From: Chloroflexota bacterium
Lineage (GTDB): Bacteria; Chloroflexota; Anaerolineae; Aggregatilineales; Phototrophicaceae
Direction of reading: 5' to 3'
Assembly (NCBI GenBank): GCA_003242205.1
Contig: QGUR01000086.1
Location: forward strand, 1 to 15,639
Length of the DNA stretch: 15,639 nt
A model generated the notes under the pieces. It did not search any database and was not told the origin of the DNA. It saw nothing but the letters and a program-made list of their open reading frames with translations. The translations under genes were made by a program, and so were the position numbers. Of the stretch, positions 1-6,292 are shown one piece after another. Within the stretch, counting starts at the first letter, position 1. Every line of letters starts with the position of its first letter.

Positions 1-1002
1 ATCCGTGACCGCCTGCTGAAGGCCGGGCGTCCGCTTGTCTGGCCGGAGGACGAGCCGCTTTTGCCCCAATACGGCAGCGGCATGGCAGCACTGCTACAGC
101 ATGGCGACGAAACCTTTGGCGTGCTAATCGTCGCATCCAACCATGTGACCTACAATAAAGGACATTTGCGGCTGTTTCAGGGCGCAAGCCGCCAGGCCGG
201 GCTGGCGTTGCGAAACGCTATCCTGCACGAAATTCAGGTTCAGTACGCGCTGCATCTGGAAGATATGGTCGCCGAACGAACGGCCGAGTTGAAATCGGCC
301 CAACAGATGCTGATCCGTTCGGAAAAACTGGCGTCGATTGGCCATCTGGCGGCGAACATCGCGCACGAAATCAACAATCCGTTGCAACCGATCATGATCA
401 CTCTGGATGATCTGGTAGAAACCGTGCAGAACAACATGCCGGTCGACATCCGGGGAATCGAGATCATTCAGGAAAGCGTCGAGCGCATACGCCGGATCGT
501 AAGCCAGTTGCTGGAGTTCACAGGCAAGCGTTCCAGTGGGCCAGACTTCTCAGAGCTGGACCTGCAATCCATTCTGGAACGTATCGTGGCGCTCAATCGG
601 AAATTCTTTGAGAAAGAGGGGATGTCCATTGAACTGGACGTTGACGAGCTCCCTCCGGTTCACGGGAGCAAGGACCAGCTTGAGCAGGTCTTCATGAACC
701 TGACACTTAACGCGCAAGCCGCCATGTCTCGCAACGGCGTGCTGAAAATCAGCGCCCGCGCAGAAGGCGACCATGTTGTGATCCAGTTCCGCGACAATGG
801 AGCCGGAATTCCTCCCGACCAGATTGACCGGATCTTCGATCCCTTCTACTCCACCAAAGCGAACGGCACCGGGCTGGGCCTGTTCGTGTCATATGGCATT
901 ATCGAAGGGCATCACGGCAAGATCGAAGCGGAAAGTGAGGTGAATGTCGGGACGACATTCACCATTCACCTCCCGATCAGCGAACCTGCAAAACGCGCGT
1001 AA
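1..1002 (+). CDS. GAF-domain sensor histidine kinase, 5' partial
   Basis: The reading frame is open from base 1, so the gene starts left of the window; 333 residues are visible. Numbering from base 1, residues 1-67 look like the end of a GAF sensor domain, and about 75-105 form a charged coiled-coil linker. The HisKA dimerisation/phosphoacceptor helix carries AHEINNP with His122 as the probable phosphorylation site. A HATPase_c domain follows with an N box (Asn237), a G1 box DNGAGI (from Asp265) and a G2 box GTGLGL. The HEINNP form of the H box is typical of NtrB/ZraS-like kinases. No membrane segment is visible, so this part is cytoplasmic. It should autophosphorylate and pass the phosphate to a response regulator. 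No receiver domain or regulator gene follows; the next gene is convergent. The signal it senses cannot be told from the visible part. Confidence 0.93.
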   Translation: MRDRLLKAGRPLVWPEDEPLLPQYGSGMAALLQHGDETFGVLIVASNHVTYNKGHLRLFQGASRQAGLALRNAILHEIQVQYALHLEDMVAERTAELKSAQQMLIRSEKLASIGHLAANIAHEINNPLQPIMITLDDLVETVQNNMPVDIRGIEIIQESVERIRRIVSQLLEFTGKRSSGPDFSELDLQSILERIVALNRKFFEKEGMSIELDVDELPPVHGSKDQLEQVFMNLTLNAQAAMSRNGVLKISARAEGDHVVIQFRDNGAGIPPDQIDRIFDPFYSTKANGTGLGLFVSYGIIEGHHGKIEAESEVNVGTTFTIHLPISEPAKRA

Positions 1003-1023
1003 GGCCGCGTGTTATTGCGGCCT
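1002..1023. terminator. possible bidirectional stem-loop between convergent genes
   Basis: A 7-bp stem (AGGCCGC paired with GCGGCCT, 8-nt loop) spans the 9-bp gap between the kinase stop codon and the opposing TPR gene stop codon. It overlaps the ends of both genes. There is no run of T on either side, so as an intrinsic terminator it is weak; it may only slow polymerase or protect 3' ends. Confidence 0.3.
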
Positions 1024-2166
1024 CCACTGCGCCTGAAACTCCTGAGCAGTCAGGTTGCCAACCGCATATGCGATCGCCTGCTCTTTCTCTACGGCAATGA
1101 TGACAAGCGGACGACCGCTATCGCAGTTCACCATACGCGCGCCGACGGCCTCGGCATCACCGGCGACGACAGCCGCGTGAGACGCCATTACATCCATAAC
1201 CTGTGGCAGCGCGGCGCGCACCTCCGCCCCGGCGGTCGAACAGACGCTGACCAGCAGCGTGTCGCCCAGTTCGGTTTCGGCGCGCAGAACACCCTCATCA
1301 GCCAGCGTGAAGCCCGCCAGCGCGTCCTCCAGCGGCGTGAAATCGCCCTCAGCCGGAAGCAGCGCCACTTCCTGTCCGAGCGGCGTCGTCTCGGTGACGG
1401 CTACCTCGGCGGCCGGTTCTTCAGTCTGATCGGGTTCGATGCCCGCCGTTTCGGCTTCGGCATCCTCCGCAACCTGATCATCGGAAGCAACCGCTTCGGT
1501 AGAAGCTACCGAAAGAATACCGGCATCCGTTTCCGCTGTCGCCGCAACCACCTCGGTTTCGGCAGGAAGCACGGCTTCCGGTTCGGTCTCAACCGCCGTT
1601 GGCTCTGCTTCTTCGGTCAGCGCGCCAATGCCCACCTCCGGGCTGGGTGACGGGACCACGCTCACGCCGGGCTCCGTGTTACCGCCGGCATTCTGCAACG
1701 CCAGCAGCGCAACAATCACCAGCACGATCACAATGGCAGCGACCACCGCCAGAAGGCGCAGCGCGGGCAATGACCGGCCACTGTTCTCCAGTTCGTCGTC
1801 AAGATCAGGCAAATCTTCGGCCACCGGTTCGGCCACAACGGGTTCTTCGACCGCGACCGGTTCGGGAGGCTCCGGCTCCGCCACCGGCAAAGGTTCTGTC
1901 TCGGCTTCTGAACGCGAGATGGCTTCAAGCTGATTCGAAAGCTCGACTGCGCCGGGATAGTGTGGGTTCAGCCGCAGAACATTATCGAGAGCACGTCGCG
2001 CGTCAGAGATATCGCTCACAGCGTGCGCGTAAAGCCACCAGGCATCGGCGTTCTCAGGCTCCGCCTCCAGAACGGGTTCCAGAATGGCTCTCGCCGCCCC
2101 AAGCTCGTCCGCTTCAATCAGTCGATATGCCTTGGATAGGCTCTCGCTTGTCGCACTGCTGCTCAT
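1012..2166 (-). CDS. TPR protein with single membrane anchor and acidic linker
   Basis: This is a 384-residue protein that I cannot assign to a named family. Residues 8-80 form about two TPR-like helical repeats, with the pattern AWWLYAHAV followed by ALDNVLRLNPHYPGA. Residues 86-130 are a Pro/Glu/Val-rich linker. Residues about 134-157 form one strongly hydrophobic helix. Residues 160-275 are a low-complexity Glu/Ala/Thr-rich stretch. A C-terminal domain (276-384) has two cysteines, Cys309 and Cys348, that could form a disulfide. The likely topology is TPR inside and the C-terminal domain outside. ATG 2166 was chosen because GGGAG lies 9 nt upstream; the frame stays open to 2412, but that extension would run through the tRNA gene and its terminator. 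It is probably a protein-interaction scaffold; no enzymatic motif is seen. Confidence 0.8.
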   Translation of the reverse strand: MSSSATSESLSKAYRLIEADELGAARAILEPVLEAEPENADAWWLYAHAVSDISDARRALDNVLRLNPHYPGAVELSNQLEAISRSEAETEPLPVAEPEPPEPVAVEEPVVAEPVAEDLPDLDDELENSGRSLPALRLLAVVAAIVIVLVIVALLALQNAGGNTEPGVSVVPSPSPEVGIGALTEEAEPTAVETEPEAVLPAETEVVAATAETDAGILSVASTEAVASDDQVAEDAEAETAGIEPDQTEEPAAEVAVTETTPLGQEVALLPAEGDFTPLEDALAGFTLADEGVLRAETELGDTLLVSVCSTAGAEVRAALPQVMDVMASHAAVVAGDAEAVGARMVNCDSGRPLVIIAVEKEQAIAYAVGNLTAQEFQAQWRPQ

Positions 2167-2228
2167 GTAGCCGGTCTCCCTGGTGTAGAGGCATGCGTTA
2201 GATCGTGTTCCAGCACCGCACTTGTCAG

Positions 2229-2248
2229 CGCCCGCAGAGGTGCGGGCG
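2229..2248 (-). promoter_or_regulatory. perfect inverted repeat in TPR gene leader
   Basis: CGCCCGCA and TGCGGGCG form a perfect 8-bp stem around a 4-nt loop, 62 bp upstream of the TPR/membrane gene start. On the minus strand a TATAAC -10-like hexamer lies just upstream (2252-2257), so the repeat would sit at or right after the transcription start. It has no T-run and so is not a terminator. It could be a repressor site or a 5' UTR hairpin. The assignment is tentative; no good -35 box goes with the hexamer. Confidence 0.35.
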
Positions 2249-2319
2249 AACGTTATAGAATAGTTTAGGAGTAAAGTAGAATTCGCACAAATTAAGCAAA
2301 TGGCCCATTCAGCGACAAC

Positions 2320-2350
2320 AAAAAAACCCACTTCCTGTATGAAGTGGGTT
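2320..2350 (-). terminator. intrinsic terminator of tRNA-Leu
   Basis: Read on the minus strand, a 10-bp perfect stem (AACCCACTTC with GAAGTGGGTT, 6-nt loop) runs directly into a T-tract. It begins 6 nt after the tRNA 3' end. This is a textbook Rho-independent terminator, and it isolates the tRNA from the TPR gene downstream. Confidence 0.92.
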
Positions 2351-2356
2351 GCCCTA

Positions 2357-2440
2357 TGCCTCGGAGAGGACTCGAACCTCCACCCCCTTGCGGGGACATG
2401 GCCCTCAACCATGAGCGTCTGCCAATTCCGCCACCGAGGC
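2357..2440 (-). tRNA. tRNA-Leu (anticodon GAG)
   Basis: The 84-nt gene folds into a full class II cloverleaf. The 7-bp acceptor stem is GCCTCGG/CCGAGGC with discriminator A, as expected for leucine. The D stem is GCG/CGC. The anticodon stem is CATGG/CCATG around the loop TTGAGGG, giving anticodon GAG (plus-strand bases 2404-2406), which reads CUC and CUU codons. The long variable arm is CCCC-GCAA-GGGG, and the T loop is TTCGAGT. The 3' CCA is not encoded and must be added after transcription. Confidence 0.97.
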
Positions 2441-2452
2441 TTGCCACGATGA

Positions 2453-2480
2453 ATTATACCTGTGCACCCTTGAGTGTCAA
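2453..2480 (-). promoter_or_regulatory. sigma70-type promoter of tRNA-Leu
   Basis: On the minus strand, a perfect TTGACA (-35, plus-strand 2475-2480) and a perfect TATAAT (-10, 2453-2458) are separated by 16 bp. Transcription would start a few bases before the tRNA 5' end at 2440, leaving a very short leader. This is the best promoter in the window and fits a highly expressed stable RNA. Confidence 0.88.
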
Positions 2481-2509
2481 TCCTTTTATAGGCAACTTTC
2501 TTCGGGTAG

Positions 2510-2515
2510 GATAAT
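2510..2515 (+). promoter_or_regulatory. possible -10 element of plsX
   Basis: GATAAT matches five of six -10 consensus bases and lies 67 bp before the plsX start, back to back with the tRNA promoter. No convincing -35 hexamer is found at 16-18 bp upstream, so this is only a candidate. Confidence 0.25.
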
Positions 2516-2582
2516 CAATCTCAGCGGCGTGTCACCGTGCAAAACCATCTGATTCAATATACGCGAAGGAACAGCAGCTAAC

Positions 2583-3587
2583 ATGCGAATCGCTCTTGAT
2601 GCCATGGGAAGCGATGCCTGTCCCGGCCCGGATGTCGCGGGCGCGGTGCTGGCCGCTCGTGAATATGGCGACACCATCGTGCTGATCGGCGACCGTGACC
2701 GCGTGCAGGCGGAACTGGCGCGCCATGACACGCGCGGCCTCAATCTGGAAATCGTCCACGCGCCAGAGGCCATCACGATGAGCGATTCGCCCGCCATAGC
2801 CGGAAAAAGCAAGCGCCAGTCTTCGATGCACACCGGCATGAACCTCGTCAAGACAGGAGACGCTGACGCGTTTGTGACCGCCGGCAACACCGGGGCTGCG
2901 CTCGTCATCGCGACGGTACACACGTTACACCGCATCGAGCACGTGAAGCGCCCTGCCCTCAGCAGCATCATCAATTTTGGCTACGACACAGTCATCATGC
3001 TCGACATCGGCGCTAATGCCGACTCGCGCCCCGAATTCCTCGAACAATTCGCCATCATGGGCGCGCTATATGCCAAGCACGCACTCGGACAGGAAAACCC
3101 GCGCGTCGCGTTGCTTTCCAATGGCGAGGAGGCAGGCAAAGGCAGCGAACTTGTACGCGACGCAGCGGCCCGCCTGTCGAAATTACCATTGAACTTCATC
3201 GGCAACGTCGAACCAAAGGAAGTCATGCGCGGCGCGGCGGATGTGGTTGTCACGGACGGTTTTACCGGCAACATCTTCATCAAAACGGCGGAAGCAACAC
3301 TGAGCATGATGTTCCGGCTGCTGCGCGACGAAATCAAAAGCAATGTGTTAACTATGACAGGCGGTGTGTTAGCTAAACCGGCGTTTCGACGCGCGTTCCA
3401 TCGCGTCGATCCGGCGGAAATTGGCGGCGCGCCACTTCTGGGCGTTGATGGGGTTGTCATTGTTGGCCATGGAAGCTCCGACGCACGCGCCGTTAAGAAC
3501 GCGATTCGGCAAGCGCGCATGGCGGTAAGTGGAAACGTCATTCAGGCCATCAGAGACGGCCTTATACAAACAGCCAACCCGGTATAA
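2583..3587 (+). CDS. plsX: phosphate acyltransferase PlsX
   Basis: PlsX makes acyl-phosphate from acyl-ACP and phosphate; the acyl-phosphate is then used by PlsY to start phospholipid synthesis at the cytoplasmic membrane. The 334-residue length is normal for the family. Family hallmarks are the N-terminal MRIALDAMGSD, the TAGNTGAAL segment, LDIGAN at about 140-145, LLSNGEEAGKG, the TDGFTGNI motif, and a C-terminal GVDGVVIVGHGSS. The ATG at 2583 is preceded by GAAGGA about 12 nt upstream and gives the expected family N-terminus. It is followed by fabF after a short gap, so acyl-chain supply and use are probably co-regulated. The rpmF, fabD, fabG and acpP genes often found near plsX are absent here. 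Confidence 0.96.
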   Translation: MRIALDAMGSDACPGPDVAGAVLAAREYGDTIVLIGDRDRVQAELARHDTRGLNLEIVHAPEAITMSDSPAIAGKSKRQSSMHTGMNLVKTGDADAFVTAGNTGAALVIATVHTLHRIEHVKRPALSSIINFGYDTVIMLDIGANADSRPEFLEQFAIMGALYAKHALGQENPRVALLSNGEEAGKGSELVRDAAARLSKLPLNFIGNVEPKEVMRGAADVVVTDGFTGNIFIKTAEATLSMMFRLLRDEIKSNVLTMTGGVLAKPAFRRAFHRVDPAEIGGAPLLGVDGVVIVGHGSSDARAVKNAIRQARMAVSGNVIQAIRDGLIQTANPV

Positions 3588-3588
3588 A
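3561..3588 (+). promoter_or_regulatory. possible internal promoter for fabF
   Basis: TATAAA (3583-3588) follows CTTATA (3561-3566) after 16 bp, at the very end of plsX. The -10 is good and the -35 is weak (three of six matches). If used, it would give fabF its own transcript that starts inside the adjacent inverted repeat. This is a weak prediction. Confidence 0.25.
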
Positions 3589-3610
3589 ATCAGTCGTATC
3601 AACGATTTTA
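3585..3610 (+). promoter_or_regulatory. AT-rich inverted repeat before fabF
   Basis: TAAAATC and GATTTTA are perfect 7-bp inverted arms with a 12-nt spacer. The first arm contains the plsX stop codon, and the second ends 2 nt before the AAAGGAG Shine-Dalgarno sequence at 3613-3619. It could be an operator for a regulator of fatty-acid genes or an RNA hairpin that limits access to the fabF ribosome site. It does not resemble the FapR site I know from Firmicutes. No T-run follows, so it is not a terminator. Confidence 0.35.
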
Positions 3611-3621
3611 AGAAAGGAGAT

Positions 3622-4935
3622 ATGCGGCGGCGGTCGTGCCTCTCAGCAATCGCTACCGCGTCTGCAAACACCATGGAACTACTACGAAACGGTCGTCCGC
3701 GGGTTGTCATTACCGGATTGGGTGCGGTGACGGCGCTCGGCCCGGTGAAAACGCTTTGGGACAGCCTCAAAGCCGGTCGGTCCGGAATCCGCCGCATCGA
3801 AACCATTCCGATTGAGCACGTACCGGTACAAATCGGCGGCGAGGTACGTGATTTCAATCCGGAACAGTATATCGACCGCAAGGAAGCGCGGCGGATGGGC
3901 CGGGCTTCGCAGTTTGCGGTCGCGGGCGCGGCCATGGCGATTGAGGACGCCGGTTTTACACGAGAACAGATCGGCGAAATCGGTGAGCGCGTCGGCGTCG
4001 TGATCGGCTCGTCGCTTGGACCACACGAGATGGCCGAGCAGAGCACCTTCAAATACAAGACCTCCGGCTTTCGCAAGCCAAATCCGCTGTCGCTCATCAA
4101 TGCGTTGCCGAACATGCCCGCCCACTACGTCAGTCGTTTTCTGCAGGCGGTTGGCCCGCTAAACGCGCCATCGACGGCCTGCGCTTCCGGCACGCAGTCA
4201 GTTGGAGAGGCCAGCGAACTGATCAAGAACGGGCGCTGCGATGTCGTCATTACCGGCGGCGTCGAATCCGTGCTCCAGGACTATGCGATTGCCGGTTTCG
4301 AAGCCATGGACGCGCTGGCAACCGGCTTCAACGACAGGCCTGAACTGGCCAGCCGGCCGTTCGACAAGAACCGCTCCGGTTTCGTCTTCAGCGAAGGTTG
4401 CGGCATCGTCGTCCTCGAAAGTCTGGCCCACGCCCTGAAGCGCGGCGCACGCATCTACGCGGAAGTGCTCGGTCATGCCTCATCGTCGGACGCCTATCAC
4501 ATCGCCGCGCTGGACCCCGAAGGCAAGGGCGCGGTGCGCTGCATGCGCTGGGCGCTGGAAGACGCCCATCTCAGCCCGGACAGCATCAACTATATCAACG
4601 CGCATGGCACATCGACGCCACAGAACGACGCCATGGAAACACTCGCCATCAAGCGAGTCTTTGGCGAGCAGGCGTATAACATCCCGGTCAGCTCAACCAA
4701 GAGCATGCTGGGCCACGCGCTGGGCGGCGCGGGCGCAATCGAAATCATCGCCTGCGTCATGAGTCTGGTCGAGCAGGTGCTACACCCAACGATCAACTAT
4801 GAAACGCCGGATCCTGACTGCGACCTGGACTACGTGCCGAACGTAGCACGTGACGTCAAGAACCTGAAATATGTGCTGTCCAACAGCTTTGGTCTGGGCG
4901 GTCAAAACGCCTCCATCGTCCTCGGCGCGATCTAG
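3622..4935 (+). CDS. fabF: beta-ketoacyl-ACP synthase II (FabF)
   Basis: FabF condenses malonyl-ACP with acyl-ACP to lengthen fatty acids in the cytoplasm. Numbered from ATG 3622 (437 residues), the thiolase-fold protein has its catalytic cysteine in STACASG (Cys187), the first active-site His in NAHGTSTPQND (His328), and Lys360 and His365 in STKSMLGHALGGAG, the full Cys-His-His set with the structural Lys. The start is uncertain. ATG 3622 directly follows the strong AAAGGAG site but with only 2 nt of spacing. ATG 3673 has no ribosome site but gives 420 residues, with the conserved VVITGLGAVTALG nearer the N-terminus, as in most family members. The gene is the second of a plsX-fabF pair and ends at a strong terminator. 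FabB is a less likely alternative. Confidence 0.94.
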   Translation: MRRRSCLSAIATASANTMELLRNGRPRVVITGLGAVTALGPVKTLWDSLKAGRSGIRRIETIPIEHVPVQIGGEVRDFNPEQYIDRKEARRMGRASQFAVAGAAMAIEDAGFTREQIGEIGERVGVVIGSSLGPHEMAEQSTFKYKTSGFRKPNPLSLINALPNMPAHYVSRFLQAVGPLNAPSTACASGTQSVGEASELIKNGRCDVVITGGVESVLQDYAIAGFEAMDALATGFNDRPELASRPFDKNRSGFVFSEGCGIVVLESLAHALKRGARIYAEVLGHASSSDAYHIAALDPEGKGAVRCMRWALEDAHLSPDSINYINAHGTSTPQNDAMETLAIKRVFGEQAYNIPVSSTKSMLGHALGGAGAIEIIACVMSLVEQVLHPTINYETPDPDCDLDYVPNVARDVKNLKYVLSNSFGLGGQNASIVLGAI

Positions 4936-4956
4936 CCTACCGGTCGTTATAGAGCA

Positions 4957-4986
4957 AAAAGCCCCTTCGCCAAGGAAGGGGCTTTT
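4957..4986. terminator. bidirectional intrinsic terminator, fabF / SDR gene
   Basis: A 12-bp perfect stem (AAAAGCCCCTTC with GAAGGGGCTTTT, 6-nt loop) lies between the fabF stop codon and the stop codon of the opposing SDR gene. The A-run on one side and T-run on the other make it usable from both strands. Confidence 0.9.
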
Positions 4987-5018
4987 GATTCCGCTTTTAT
5001 TTGCGGGGCCACATAACG

Positions 5019-6101
5019 CTAAAGATCAAGTCCAGCCGCTGCGACGAATTGCTCGTATTCCAGCAGGCCATGAGATTGCAGCAGGTCGCGCAGTTCACTG
5101 GCGCTGATGCAGTGATCTTTCGACCTGTACTCTTCGGTCAGCGCCAGTGGCTCGTCTTCAACATCCTTGCGAAGTTCCGGCAGGATCGGCAGCACCACAA
5201 AATGCCCCGCGCGCTCCACCGTGCGCCGAATCTCCTCCTCGGTCACCAGCGTATCGTGCAGCTTTTCCCCAGGGCGAATGCCGATATAACGTATCTCGAT
5301 CTCGCGGTCGCCGATCAGGACTCTGGCGAGATCGTCGATGCGTATCGCCGGCATCTTACGGATATAAGTTTCGCCGGGCCGCGCTTCCAGATAGGCGCTG
5401 ACGATCGATTCGACCGCTTCATCGACCGTGAGAATAAAGCGTGTCATCTCGCGGTCGGTGACGGTCACGGGGCGGCCCTCGATGATCTGGCGATGGAACA
5501 ATGGCAACACCGAACCGCGCGAGCCAAGCACATTGCCAAAACGCACGCAGACAAAGCGGGTTGTAGGAATGTCGATGTTGGCGCGAATGAACAGCCGCTC
5601 CTGAATGGCTTTGGTCATGCCCATCACGCTCATCGGTTTGCACGCCTGATCGGTAGAGACGGCCAGCACGGCTTGCACGCCGGGATGCTGCTCTTTGATG
5701 GCGCGTATCAGGTTTTCAGGCCCGCGAATGTTGGTTTCGACAGCGTCGGAAGGTGAATATTCGCAGGTCGGGACATCCTTGAGCGCCGCCGAATTGATGA
5801 CCAGATCAATGCCTTCCAGAGCGGAGACGACGTCCTCATAGCGGCGCAGATCGCCGGCGCGAAATTCGAGCAACTCCGCCGTGTTGATCCTTAACCTGCT
5901 ATCGGGGGAGTTTGCCGCGTGAAGAAAGGCATTCCGCATTTCCTCGTGCTGTGACGCATTCCGCGAAAAGACGACAACGGCCGCTGGCCTGCCGAGTTCT
6001 CCCTGAAGCAAACGATGGACCAGCGCGCGGCCAAATGAGCCGTTGCCGCCTGTAACGAGTATGCGCTTCCCCTCAAACGGTCTGCCATTGGACGCAACCA
6101 T
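5019..6101 (-). CDS. CapD/FlaA1-like nucleotide-sugar dehydratase or epimerase (extended SDR)
   Basis: The 360-residue protein is an extended short-chain dehydrogenase of the polysaccharide-biosynthesis group that includes UDP-GlcNAc 4,6-dehydratases (PseB/FlaA1) and WbjB/CapE-type enzymes. The Rossmann motif is TGGNGSFG (glycines in 18-24). INSAALKDVP and the C-terminal RPGEKLHD are group signatures. The active-site segment is STDQACKPMSVMGMTK (149-164). The usual Lys after the Asp is Gln152, the Tyr position is Met160 (Met is also seen in WbpM), and Lys164 is kept. ATG 6101 has GGAG 6-7 nt upstream. It stands alone on the minus strand with no sugar or glycosyltransferase genes beside it, so its substrate and reaction are unknown. 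It most likely acts on a UDP-HexNAc for surface glycans. Confidence 0.85.
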   Translation of the reverse strand: MVASNGRPFEGKRILVTGGNGSFGRALVHRLLQGELGRPAAVVVFSRNASQHEEMRNAFLHAANSPDSRLRINTAELLEFRAGDLRRYEDVVSALEGIDLVINSAALKDVPTCEYSPSDAVETNIRGPENLIRAIKEQHPGVQAVLAVSTDQACKPMSVMGMTKAIQERLFIRANIDIPTTRFVCVRFGNVLGSRGSVLPLFHRQIIEGRPVTVTDREMTRFILTVDEAVESIVSAYLEARPGETYIRKMPAIRIDDLARVLIGDREIEIRYIGIRPGEKLHDTLVTEEEIRRTVERAGHFVVLPILPELRKDVEDEPLALTEEYRSKDHCISASELRDLLQSHGLLEYEQFVAAAGLDL

Positions 6102-6149
6102 GCGGCACTCCGCTAGCTTGTATCTACGACAACCGGACGCTGAGCGCTC

Positions 6150-6178
6150 ATTTTACGCTGATACAAATCATTTGACTA
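6150..6178 (-). promoter_or_regulatory. probable promoter of the SDR gene
   Basis: On the minus strand, TAGTCA (plus-strand 6173-6178) and TAAAAT (6150-6155) are 17 bp apart, each close to sigma70 consensus. They lie 49 bp upstream of the SDR start codon, in the divergent region 6102-6292. Confidence 0.4.
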
Positions 6179-6216
6179 CAGTCTTCCCCCCGCCGGGCGA
6201 GTGAGCCGACTCCGTG

Positions 6217-6222
6217 TATAAT
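6217..6222 (+). promoter_or_regulatory. -10 element for the TPR-trmFO operon
   Basis: A perfect TATAAT lies 70 bp before the TPR gene start. The -35 position at 16-18 bp is GC-rich and does not match consensus, so an activator or another sigma factor may help. It is the only good -10 box on the plus strand in this divergent region and the likely start of the long rightward operon. Confidence 0.45.
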
Positions 6223-6292
6223 GAGGCCAGCGCCGGCCCGGACGTTTGTCGTCATCACCGGCATACTCAACGTAATCGAACAGGACTGACGC

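Noticed and set aside
2167..2412. N-terminal extension of the TPR/membrane gene to ATG 2412
   Set aside because: It would read through the tRNA-Leu gene and its terminator, and the better ribosome site is before ATG 2166.
5001..5756. A 251-codon plus-strand frame opposite the SDR gene
   Set aside because: The minus strand encodes a recognisable SDR with Rossmann and active-site motifs; the plus-strand product has none and starts right after a terminator.
6172..6222. TTGACT and TATAAT as one promoter
   Set aside because: They are 39 bp apart, far beyond usable spacing, so only the TATAAT was kept.
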